Positions 1-5,685 of a DNA stretch of 6,902 nt are shown here, piece by piece. The notes under the pieces are model-generated. The model was given only the letters and a program-made list of their open reading frames with translations, did no database searches and had not been told where the DNA came from. A program made the translations under genes and the position numbers. Within the stretch, counting starts at the first letter, position 1, and each line of letters opens with the position of its first letter. This DNA is from Candidatus Dadabacteria bacterium RIFCSPHIGHO2_12_FULL_53_21 (lineage in GTDB: Bacteria > Desulfobacterota_D > UBA1144 > Nemesobacterales > UBA2774), in NCBI GenBank assembly GCA_001775255.1, contig MFCJ01000081.1, positions 1-6,902 of the forward strand. The letters are read 5' to 3'.

Positions 1-762
1 TTCTACATGAGCCACATCTGGACTGACAGCAGGACAGGCTCGAGGGTAGGGTTCTACACTGTCGTCCTCGGCACGTTAGTCCAGTCGGTCAGCATCGTGG
101 CGCTCTATTTAAAGGGAGACACGCTGGCGGGCGGGCTCGATACGACTCTTTATCTCTTTGCGTTATCCATCACGATCGTATTCATAGGGTCACAGCTTAT
201 ATTCAACGCCCCGCTTCTGGGGGCGTTCGTTTCCCCCCTGGCCTTCATTATGACGCTCCCTCACGTAATTCTCCCTCAGGGGATTATCGAGCACGAATCG
301 TCGCTGAGCAATCCCTGGATACTGATCCACATTGTACTGATTCTCCTGGGAGAGGCGCTATTCACGGTGGCATTTATCTCGGGCCTCATGTACTTGTTTC
401 AGGAACAGAGGATAAAATCGAAACGCGTGGGGAGCCTGCTGCAGAAATTCCCGTCCCTTACCACACTCGATAAAATCAACCATGTCTGCCTCGTTATCGG
501 ATTCCCGCTTATAACGGTCGGACTCGCGCTGGGATTGCTCCTCGCGAAAGAGATATGGGGGGATGCGTGGGTTTGGGGACAGAAGGAGACGTGGTCGCTC
601 GTTACGTGGCTGCTTTACGCAGTCCTCCTTCACGGGAGGCTGGCATCGGGCTGGAAGGGGCGGAAGGCGGCGTTCGGCGCAGTCCTGGGATTCGGGATTA
701 TTCTCTTCACCCTGTTCGTGATCGGATTCCTGGCTCCCGGCCGTCACGACTTCCTGGGGTGA
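1..762 (+). CDS. ccsA: Cytochrome c biogenesis protein, CcsA/HemX type (5' end beyond the window)
   Basis: Multi-pass inner-membrane protein of the cytochrome c assembly (CcsA/CcmC/HemX) family, which handles haem for cytochrome c maturation or sits beside haem-synthesis genes. Numbering from the ATG at 7 (251 residues), about seven hydrophobic segments are visible. The tryptophan-rich family signature WGDAWVWGQKETWSL lies at 184-198, followed by a membrane segment containing LLHGR (207-211, His209). A second conserved-type His (His108) begins the helix before LMYLFQEQ. The reading frame is open to the window edge (Phe-Tyr precede the ATG). Family members normally have one more N-terminal helix before the Arg-rich loop seen here at 8-13, so the true start is probably upstream and the ATG at 7 internal. 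The signature usually reads W-D-P-K-E; here Gly-Gln replaces Asp-Pro. The gene is convergent with the next one. The family is fairly sure; the choice between CcsA and HemX is not. Confidence 0.82.
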   Translation, partial: FYMSHIWTDSRTGSRVGFYTVVLGTLVQSVSIVALYLKGDTLAGGLDTTLYLFALSITIVFIGSQLIFNAPLLGAFVSPLAFIMTLPHVILPQGIIEHESSLSNPWILIHIVLILLGEALFTVAFISGLMYLFQEQRIKSKRVGSLLQKFPSLTTLDKINHVCLVIGFPLITVGLALGLLLAKEIWGDAWVWGQKETWSLVTWLLYAVLLHGRLASGWKGRKAAFGAVLGFGIILFTLFVIGFLAPGRHDFLG

Positions 763-813
763 CGTGAATAATCAGGAAGCCGCATCACTCGCCGACTCCC
801 GGGTTATCAACAA

Positions 814-1959
814 TCACCTGACATTAATAATATCTATAAGCTCGCCGTCGCTCACGGAGAGGATCCTGTAACGAGGGGAGACCCGGTAGCTCCCGCCCCC
901 GTCTATCTCAATATCGTAATAGGGGTTGTTCCTGAGCGAACCGAGACCGTCGGTGATAACTGCTCCGCCGCCGGATTCAGGGTTGAGCGAGAGAATGAGT
1001 TTCAGCGCCCTGTAAACCTGATACCCGAATATATCGGGCTTCTCGTTAAATTTACCTTCCGTCAGTCTGGAATATTCATCCCAGTCCCCGTCTCCATAGT
1101 AAAAGACATCGGTGAAGACCGCCCTGTATACAAACCCGTCAATCTCCTGCCCTATCAGGTCCAGGAATAAAGGGCTGTTCCATGTGCTCGGTCCCAGGAA
1201 AAGCACGTCCCTGAGCTTACCTTCCCTCTTGAGCCTCAAGATCAGCTCGGCCGAGGACGCCGCGCCGTCGGGTATGAATACGGCCTCAGGTGCGGCCGAC
1301 GATATCCAGCCGAGCTCACCTGAAATATCTCTCGATCCCGGGTCGTAAGACCCTTCGTATACAAGCTTGCCGCCGCTTTCGGCCACGCCGGAGGCGAAAA
1401 GCCCTTTCATCCTCGCCCCTAGGGCAGTCCGGGGATACAGGATAGCGAACCGTCTGATCCCCAGGCCGCGCGCCGCGTAGCCGGACAGCACCCTTACCTG
1501 CTCCTCGAGAGGGTAGTAATACTTTATAATATAGGGCCCGCCAGAGGCCTCATTCTCCGAAACGGGAAACACCAGCGCAGGAACTCTTTTCGAATTGACC
1601 TTCGGGCTTACCGCTTGAATAAATTTGCTGGGGACGGGGCCTACTATAAAGGAAAGGCCGGGGGTATTCAATAATTCGTCGAGCGAAGCAGCCAGCCGTT
1701 TATCGCGGTCCCCTATATCCTTGACCACGACCCTGTATTGGATACCGCTATGTCCGGATTCGGCAGCGGCGAGCACACCCTTAAGCGCCTTCTCCCCAAG
1801 GATTCTGTACTTGCCTGTCAGAGGGAGGAGACAGCCGAAGGTTACTACTTTTCTTGAGGCAGATTCTTCATTCCCGGCATCCGGTTTTACCTGGGCGTGT
1901 ACGCCCGGGGGGAACGCTGTCAGAATAATGAGTGTTACGAAGAATAACGCTCTCGGCAA
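814..1959 (-). CDS. Exported type 1 periplasmic-binding protein (penicillin-binding-protein-activator / LivK-like)
   Basis: Probable secreted two-lobed ligand-binding protein of the Peripla_BP_6 superfamily. From the chosen TTG start (381 aa), residues 1-22 form a Sec signal peptide (Arg3, hydrophobic core, cleavage after VHA). A linker follows, then the family opening FGCLLPLTGKYRILGEKALKG at about 41-61. Later blocks are SFIVGPVPS (103-111), FAILYPRTALGARM (171-184), EAVFIPDGA (225-233), FLGPSTWNSP (254-263) and the tail YRILSVSDGEL. This pattern resembles the stand-alone binding domain that deltaproteobacterial annotations call penicillin-binding protein activator (LpoA C-terminal-like), and also the branched-chain amino acid ABC binding proteins. 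No permease or ATPase lies nearby. The frame also opens at a TTG at 1983, but AAGGAGA sits about 7 nt before the TTG at 1959, and only that start leaves a compact signal peptide. The ligand is unknown. Confidence 0.82.
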   Translation of the reverse strand: MPRALFFVTLIILTAFPPGVHAQVKPDAGNEESASRKVVTFGCLLPLTGKYRILGEKALKGVLAAAESGHSGIQYRVVVKDIGDRDKRLAASLDELLNTPGLSFIVGPVPSKFIQAVSPKVNSKRVPALVFPVSENEASGGPYIIKYYYPLEEQVRVLSGYAARGLGIRRFAILYPRTALGARMKGLFASGVAESGGKLVYEGSYDPGSRDISGELGWISSAAPEAVFIPDGAASSAELILRLKREGKLRDVLFLGPSTWNSPLFLDLIGQEIDGFVYRAVFTDVFYYGDGDWDEYSRLTEGKFNEKPDIFGYQVYRALKLILSLNPESGGGAVITDGLGSLRNNPYYDIEIDGGGSYRVSPRYRILSVSDGELIDIINVR

Positions 1960-2229
1960 ACCGGATCTCCTTTCTGAAAACAATGGTACCGGAATTATGT
2001 CATAAGGACAGAAAGCAGGCGGTATTCGGATGTCTCGGGGAATCGCTTACAGTAAATCGGCCCGCTTTCCATCAGCCGGCCGCGCCGATTAACCTGAGCC
2101 CGCGCAGTGACGGAATCGGGACCTAATCAATCAAGGTGTTATCGCTGTTGCTATGAGTTACAGCACTGAGGTTCTATAACCGACCCGTATAACTGAATAA
2201 TATAATTGTGCAGTTGCTAACAATATCAC
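1960..2229. other. Divergent intergenic region, no gene seen
   Basis: This stretch separates the leftward periplasmic-protein gene from the rightward PHA cluster. It holds the SD of the former at its left end. A GC-rich segment includes a 7-bp inverted repeat (AATCGGC at 2055-2061, GCCGATT at 2084-2090, 22-nt loop). An AT-rich stretch near 2191-2206 contains a TATAAT-like hexamer without a matching -35. Short open frames here have no SD and no recognisable protein. A leftward promoter must lie here, but only a poor candidate (CATAAT, minus strand, near 1996-2001) was seen. Confidence 0.5.
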
Positions 2230-2257
2230 TTGACAAAAAACCCGGAGAAATTATATT
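2230..2257 (+). promoter_or_regulatory. Sigma70-type promoter of the phasin gene
   Basis: A perfect -35 hexamer TTGACA (2230-2235) is followed after 16 nt by TATATT (2252-2257), five of six matches to the -10 consensus. Transcription would start near 2264, about 20 nt before the phasin ATG, leaving a short leader with the SD-like GGGGGT (2274-2279). The promoter lies inside a longer in-frame extension that opens at a GTG at 2208, which argues against that earlier start. Confidence 0.72.
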
Positions 2258-2285
2258 AGTAGTAAGAAAAATCGGGGGTAATAAA

Positions 2286-2702
2286 ATGCCGCAAACCAAG
2301 AAAGCAACACCTAAGAAAGAAGCGAAGTCCGAAGGTAAAAAAGAAATTTTGTACGACTTGAACGGTCTTGTGAAGGAAAACTACCTTATCGGACTGGATT
2401 CGGCTCATTCATTGCTTGAGGAGAACAAGAGACTCATGGATGCGCAGATCGAGCAGCTCCGCAAGATCCAGAACGATTGTGCGGAGCAGGTCAAGTCCGC
2501 GTTCAGTAAGCTTCCGAAAGAATATTCCAGCCTCGGGATCAGCGAAAAACTCGACCGCATCGTAGAATTTCAGAACAATTTTTACACAACGTTTAAAAAG
2601 ATGTCGGACAACTATTCGAAAGAGCTGCTCGATCTCAACCAGAAGTCCGCTGAAAGGGCCTTCTCCGCGCTGGATAAATACGTAAGCGCCTTCACCTCCT
2701 GA
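2286..2702 (+). CDS. Phasin-like PHA granule-associated protein
   Basis: Small, entirely helical, 138-residue protein without signal peptide or membrane segment, heading the PHA cluster. Residues 2-20 are a lysine-rich, low-complexity tail. Residues about 22-135 form amphipathic helices rich in Glu, Lys, Gln and Leu (for example LLEENKRLMDAQIEQLRKI at 43-61), with a break at LPKEYSSLG (76-84). Length, helical character and position just before phaE-like and phaC genes fit a phasin, which coats polyhydroxyalkanoate granules in the cytoplasm and controls their number and size. The ATG at 2286 was chosen because a promoter sits just upstream and GGGGGT precedes the ATG by 6 nt. The 106-nt gap to the next gene, containing a possible second promoter, suggests phasin can be made in excess of the synthase. 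No diagnostic phasin motif can be proved by eye, so the call leans partly on context. Confidence 0.68.
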   Translation: MPQTKKATPKKEAKSEGKKEILYDLNGLVKENYLIGLDSAHSLLEENKRLMDAQIEQLRKIQNDCAEQVKSAFSKLPKEYSSLGISEKLDRIVEFQNNFYTTFKKMSDNYSKELLDLNQKSAERAFSALDKYVSAFTS

Positions 2703-2752
2703 CCCGCAGAGGGCGAGGTGCGGCATGAGGATTTATGGTTTTTAATATGTTG

Positions 2753-2758
2753 TATAAT
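2753..2758 (+). promoter_or_regulatory. Possible -10 element before the synthase-partner genes
   Basis: A perfect TATAAT hexamer lies 50 nt before the start of the 122-aa gene in the AT-rich part of the phasin/phaE-like gap. There is no convincing -35 at 16-18 nt, so this is either a weak or activated promoter or chance in AT-rich DNA. A small hairpin (CCGCA/TGCGG, 2704-2723) follows the phasin stop codon but lacks an adjacent T-run, so readthrough from the phasin promoter is likely. Confidence 0.3.
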
Positions 2759-2808
2759 ATTAGGATAAATATCGGGGCTCCGGAGTCCGGCTGTCTGGGA
2801 GATACCTT

Positions 2809-3177
2809 TTGAACAAGAAGAATGAGTACGAGCAGATTTACTACTTCTGCTATTTCAAGAAACTCTTCGAGTCATGGGAAGAATCCACCAACAAACTGAT
2901 GGACGTATGGATGAACAGCCCGCTCATGGACAGGGCCGTCGAGAAGTCCTCGGAGTTCAAGAACTACATCCATAGTTTCATCGAGCAGACACTCGAACAG
3001 AGGTATTTGCCGGAGAAGAGGGACATGGAGAAGCTCATCGATACACTCGACTCCCTCGGTGAGAAAATAGCGGATCTCGAGGGCAAAATTACCGACCTCC
3101 AGTCAGACGCAGCAAACCCTAAGCCAAAAACCAGAAGCAGAAATACCAAAAAAAAAGTTAAGGAGAAAAAACAATGA
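2809..3177 (+). CDS. Short PhaE/PhaR-like PHA synthase partner, copy 1
   Basis: Cytoplasmic 122-residue helical protein, paralogous to the next gene. Residues 15-40 form an aromatic-rich module (YFKKLFESWEE...VW.NSPL). VEKSSEFKNY (44-53) is shared almost exactly with the neighbour. The segment YLPEKRDMEKLIDTLDSL, then EKIADLEGKI (66-94), resembles the C-terminal P-T-R-x-(D/E)-V coiled-coil motif of PhaE and many phasins. Residues 104-122 are a lysine/arginine-rich tail. Known PhaE (class III) and PhaR (class IV) proteins bind and activate PhaC; this one is far shorter than a typical PhaE of about 350 aa. The start is a TTG with GGGAG 7 nt upstream (2797-2801). No ATG near the N-terminus would keep the conserved module. 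Its stop overlaps the next start (ATGA), implying translational coupling. A role as synthase partner is inferred from similarity of style and from context. Confidence 0.68.
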   Translation: MNKKNEYEQIYYFCYFKKLFESWEESTNKLMDVWMNSPLMDRAVEKSSEFKNYIHSFIEQTLEQRYLPEKRDMEKLIDTLDSLGEKIADLEGKITDLQSDAANPKPKTRSRNTKKKVKEKKQ

Positions 3178-3617
3178 GCAAAGAGGCATTCGACTATACC
3201 GAACACTATAAGAAGTTTTACGAGGCATGGGAAAAAACCATGTCGGAAGCTATGGACATGTGGAAGAAGAACCCTATCGCGAAAAACGAGGCAAACGCAG
3301 GTAAGGAGGATTACGACCCGATAGCGCAATATAAGAAGTTTTATGAAACATGGGAAAAGTCCTCCTCGGAAGTCCTCGAGAAGTGGGTAAACAGTCCTCT
3401 ATTCGCCGCCAACATAGGGAAGGCGGTCGAGAAGTCCTCCGAGTTCAAGAAATATTTCGATGAAGCGGTTGAAAAAACGCTTAAGAACATGCGCTTTCCG
3501 ACAAAAGGCGATATTGACAGGGTTCTCGCTTCCATCAACAACCTGGAAGCCAAAGTGAACGACCTGCTCGATAAAGTGGACGATTACAATAAACCCGCGC
3601 GTCCCTCAAAGAAGTAA
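3174..3617 (+). CDS. Short PhaE/PhaR-like PHA synthase partner, copy 2, with internal duplication
   Basis: Cytoplasmic 147-residue helical protein directly before phaC. Residues 7-34 and 48-75 are two copies of one module (Y-K-K-F-Y-E-x-W-E-K...S-E...W...P), identical at 14 of 28 aligned positions. Then come VEKSSEFKKY (85-94) and the segment MRFPTKGDIDRVLASINNL (106-124), with LEAKVNDLLDKV after it. That segment matches the PhaE/phasin C-terminal pattern P-T-(R/K)-x-(D/E)-(V/I) followed by a heptad-like Leu/Val coiled coil. The protein lacks the long N-terminal part of classical PhaE. The start ATG overlaps the stop of copy 1, and AAGGAG (3160-3165) lies 8 nt upstream, so both can be made from one message in a near-fixed ratio. 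Likely role: binding and activating PhaC and tethering it to the granule. It could also be called a phasin. Confidence 0.72.
   Translation: MSKEAFDYTEHYKKFYEAWEKTMSEAMDMWKKNPIAKNEANAGKEDYDPIAQYKKFYETWEKSSSEVLEKWVNSPLFAANIGKAVEKSSEFKKYFDEAVEKTLKNMRFPTKGDIDRVLASINNLEAKVNDLLDKVDDYNKPARPSKK
3192..3275 (+). repeat. Internal module repeat, first copy
   Basis: Encodes residues 7-34 of the 147-aa protein. It aligns without gaps to the second copy at a fixed shift of 123 nt; the 14 nt encoding Tyr-Lys-Lys-Phe (3207-3220) are identical to 3330-3343. Confidence 0.8.
3315..3398 (+). repeat. Internal module repeat, second copy
   Basis: Encodes residues 48-75 of the 147-aa protein. This copy is the one in line with the single module of the upstream 122-aa protein, because it is followed by the shared VEKSSEFK block. 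The first copy is therefore the added unit. Confidence 0.8.
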
Positions 3618-3628
3618 CGGTTACATCC

Positions 3629-3665
3629 AGACCCGATCAATAACGGCAACAATCGATGTCGGGCT
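3629..3665 (+). other. Possible intercistronic mRNA hairpin before phaC
   Basis: In the 76-nt gap between the second phaE-like gene and phaC, CCCGAT (3632-3637) can pair with GTCGGG (3658-3663), including one G-U pair. An outer AG/CT pair follows after a one-base bulge. No T-run follows, so it is not a convincing terminator. It ends 10 nt before the phaC SD and could affect message stability or phaC translation. Confidence 0.25.
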
Positions 3666-3693
3666 GCTTTAGACAAGGAGGCTCTGAGCAATC

Positions 3694-4761
3694 ATGGGAA
3701 ATAAATACGTGGACTCCGCTATGCAGGAGGCCGGAAAGGCGAGAGACAAATTCAGCAAGGCTCTTGAGATAGCGCTGCTGAACCCGCCCGAAGTGGAGGT
3801 CGGGGTCACACCTCACGAGGTCATATTCACCGAAAATAAGCTCCGCCTGCTGCACTACTACCCGCTTGCCGAAAAGACCCACCCGGTGCCGCTGATAATG
3901 ATATTCGCGCTGGTCAACCGCCCCTACATACTCGACCTCAAGCCGGGCAGGAGCGTCGTTGAGGTGCTTTTAAAGAAGGGGATAGACGTTTACCTGATAG
4001 ACTGGGGGTCCCCCGGGGACGAGGACAAGAAGCTCGACCTCAACCACTACATCAACAGGTACATAAAGCAGGTCGTCAAACAGGTTAAGAAACATTCCGG
4101 CTCCGACAAGGTTAGCGTGCTCGGTTACTGCATGGGCGGGACGATGTCGGCCATGTATACGGCGCTCTATCCGGAGGATATACGGAACCTCTTGTTGATG
4201 ACGGCGGGAATAGATTACAAGGTCGAGGGCACGCTTAGCCTCTGGGGCGACAAACCCAATTTCGACGTGGACAAGTTCATAGACGCATACGGCAACGTCC
4301 CCGCAGAATTTCTGCAGTCGGGATTCATATTCATGAAGCCGATCCAGAACCTCGTCTCCAAGTACGTGAACTTCTACGAGAACGTCGACAACGAGGCGTT
4401 CGTCGAGAATTTCCTCGCCATGGAGAAATGGCTCAACGACAACATCCCCGTCCCGGGAGAGGTATTCAGGGAGTTTGTAAAATACCTGTATCAGGAAAAC
4501 CAGCTCGTAGAGAACAAGCTGAAAATAAACGGAAAACGGGTGGACCTGAAAGAAATAAAGTGTCCGGTGTTAAACCTGATCGCCGAGAACGACCACCTGG
4601 TCCCTCCGGCTTCGAGCCTGGGATTCACCGAAATGACGTCGAGCAAGGACACTAAAACGATCGTTTATCCCACGGGACATATAGGGCTATCCGTAAGCAG
4701 CAAATCTCTCAAGGCCCTGTGGCCCGAAGTCGCGGATTGGCTTATAGAGAGATCCAAGTAA
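3694..4761 (+). CDS. phaC: Class III/IV-type polyhydroxyalkanoate synthase catalytic subunit PhaC
   Basis: Polymerises (R)-3-hydroxyacyl-CoA into polyester with release of CoA, acting at the granule surface. The alpha/beta-hydrolase fold shows the PHA synthase nucleophile box GYCMGG at 144-149 (catalytic Cys146), Asp300 in ENDHLVPP (298-305) and His329 in GHIG (328-331). These lie near the Cys149/Asp302/His331 triad known in the Allochromatium vinosum class III enzyme. Other family blocks are LVNRPYILDL (73-82), VYLIDWGSP (99-107), GNVPAEFLQ (200-208), MEKWLND (243-249) and the C-terminal ALWPEVADWL. Length 355 aa matches class III/IV enzymes (about 350-360) and not class I/II (about 560-600), whose N-terminal domain is absent. 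Such enzymes need PhaE or PhaR, consistent with the two small genes just upstream. AAGGAGG (3675-3681) lies 12 nt before the ATG, a slightly long spacing. It probably shares a transcript with the upstream genes. Confidence 0.96.
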   Translation: MGNKYVDSAMQEAGKARDKFSKALEIALLNPPEVEVGVTPHEVIFTENKLRLLHYYPLAEKTHPVPLIMIFALVNRPYILDLKPGRSVVEVLLKKGIDVYLIDWGSPGDEDKKLDLNHYINRYIKQVVKQVKKHSGSDKVSVLGYCMGGTMSAMYTALYPEDIRNLLLMTAGIDYKVEGTLSLWGDKPNFDVDKFIDAYGNVPAEFLQSGFIFMKPIQNLVSKYVNFYENVDNEAFVENFLAMEKWLNDNIPVPGEVFREFVKYLYQENQLVENKLKINGKRVDLKEIKCPVLNLIAENDHLVPPASSLGFTEMTSSKDTKTIVYPTGHIGLSVSSKSLKALWPEVADWLIERSK

Positions 4762-4782
4762 GTAATACAGAGAAGAAAAAAC

Positions 4783-4838
4783 AAGATCCGTATTTGTGAG
4801 ATTCTGATTTCACACAGGTCATCACAAATACGGATCTT
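4783..4838. terminator. Bidirectional rho-independent terminator between phaC and the reductase gene
   Basis: A perfect 17-bp inverted repeat (AAGATCCGTATTTGTGA at 4783-4799 and its complement at 4822-4838) encloses a 22-nt loop. It lies 21 nt after the phaC stop and 11 nt after the convergent reductase stop. On the minus strand the stem is followed by GTTTTTTCTTCT, a good U-tract (A6 at 4776-4781 on the plus strand). On the plus strand the tail is weaker (CTTTCATATT). The loop contains TCACA (4810-4814), which could pair with TGTGA (4795-4799) as a minor alternative fold. Confidence 0.85.
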
Positions 4839-4849
4839 TCATATTCGGA

Positions 4850-5605
4850 TTAGATGTAATGGCCGCCGTTGATCCTCAACGTTACGCCGGTGATCCAGCT
4901 CGCGGCGGTGGAGCAGAGGTAAACCACCGACATCGCGATCTCTTCGGGGGTGCCGAACCTGCCGAGCGCAATCTCCTTCTTGATCTGGTCCCTGATGTCT
5001 TCGGGCACCGTACCGAGCATGTCCGTTTCCACGAAGCCAGGGGCGATGGCGTTTACGCGTATGTTGCTCTTGGCAAGCTCCCTCGCCATCGTTTTCGTAA
5101 AACCTATTATGCCCGCCTTGGTCGAAGCGTAGTTGCACTGGCCGAGGTTACCCATTTCGCCGATAATCGAAGATATCGAAATGATTACGCCGCCACGCTC
5201 AGACAAGGGGTCTATGACAGCTTTCGTGCAGTTAAATACGCTCGAAAGGTTAGTCTGTATTACTTCGTTCCACTGCTCGAACGTCATTCTCTTAAGGGTC
5301 CTGTCCCTGTTTATCCCGGCGTTATTGACGAGTATGTCGACCTTGCCGAAGTGGCTCATTACCGCTTTGCCGAGACCCTGGGCCTGCTGGAAATTGCCGA
5401 CGTTCGCTCTCACGGTAACGCACTTCCTGCCGAATTTCTCGACCTCCTTCTTCACCTTGTCCGCTTCCTTGTCACTCCGCGAATAGTTGAGCAGAATATC
5501 CGCTCCGGCCTCGGCCAGGGCAAGGCAGATCGCCCTCCCGATTCCTCTAGAACCACCCGTTACTATTGCGACTTTTCCCGACAAGTCGTGCATTTGTTCA
5601 AGCAT
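4850..5605 (-). CDS. fabG: 3-oxoacyl-ACP / acetoacetyl-CoA reductase (SDR family, FabG/PhaB type)
   Basis: Classical short-chain dehydrogenase/reductase of 251 aa, the normal length, expected to reduce 3-oxoacyl thioesters to the (R)-3-hydroxy form with NADPH in the cytoplasm. Visible motifs are the cofactor-binding TGGSRGIG (16-23), NNAG (94-97) and Asn119. The catalytic Ser146, Tyr159 and Lys163 lie within ISSIIGEMGNLGQCNYASTK, and APGFVETDM (188-196) and the C-terminal INGGHYI follow. The sequence reads closest to FabG, but its place facing the phaC operon makes a PhaB-like role, supplying (R)-3-hydroxybutyryl-CoA for polymer, plausible. Sequence alone does not settle ACP versus CoA. The start ATG at 5605 has AGGAGGTGA upstream, a perfect SD with 6 nt between AGGAGG and the ATG. 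A promoter lies in the 220-nt gap before it, so it need not depend on the hydratase gene. Confidence 0.93.
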   Translation of the reverse strand: MLEQMHDLSGKVAIVTGGSRGIGRAICLALAEAGADILLNYSRSDKEADKVKKEVEKFGRKCVTVRANVGNFQQAQGLGKAVMSHFGKVDILVNNAGINRDRTLKRMTFEQWNEVIQTNLSSVFNCTKAVIDPLSERGGVIISISSIIGEMGNLGQCNYASTKAGIIGFTKTMARELAKSNIRVNAIAPGFVETDMLGTVPEDIRDQIKKEIALGRFGTPEEIAMSVVYLCSTAASWITGVTLRINGGHYI

Positions 5606-5657
5606 ACGTCACCTCCTGGAGCTCGTATCTCAGTCATTCGATATTTAAGGATTATAG

Positions 5658-5685
5658 ATTTTATTCCTAATAAGGTTTTTGTCAA
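5658..5685 (-). promoter_or_regulatory. Sigma70-type promoter of the reductase gene
   Basis: Read on the minus strand, a perfect TTGACA (5680-5685) is followed after 16 nt by TAAAAT (5658-5663, five of six consensus bases). Slightly downstream a perfect TATAAT (5651-5656) is 23 nt from the same -35, too far to pair with it. Initiation would give a leader of roughly 45 nt that contains the SD. Confidence 0.5.

Noticed and set aside
358..747. Minus-strand open frame opposite the CcsA/HemX-like gene
   Set aside because: Its translation is Arg/Glu/Pro-rich with no domain, and the plus strand encodes a recognisable membrane protein.
2208..2285. N-terminal extension of the phasin gene from a GTG at 2208
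   Set aside because: A consensus promoter (2230-2257) lies inside it, there is no SD before the GTG, and the extension does not resemble the rest of the protein.
3148..3177. Programmed frameshift at the A9 run (3148-3156) fusing the two phaE-like proteins
   Set aside because: A -1 slip would enter the frame of the second gene, but it meets a TAA at 3159-3161 before its ATG. Normal ATGA coupling explains the junction.
2964..3329. Minus-strand frame with hydrophobic stretches across the phaE-like genes
   Set aside because: The hydrophobicity is the mirror of Lys/Glu-rich codons on the plus strand, and the paralogy of the plus-strand products confirms the coding strand.
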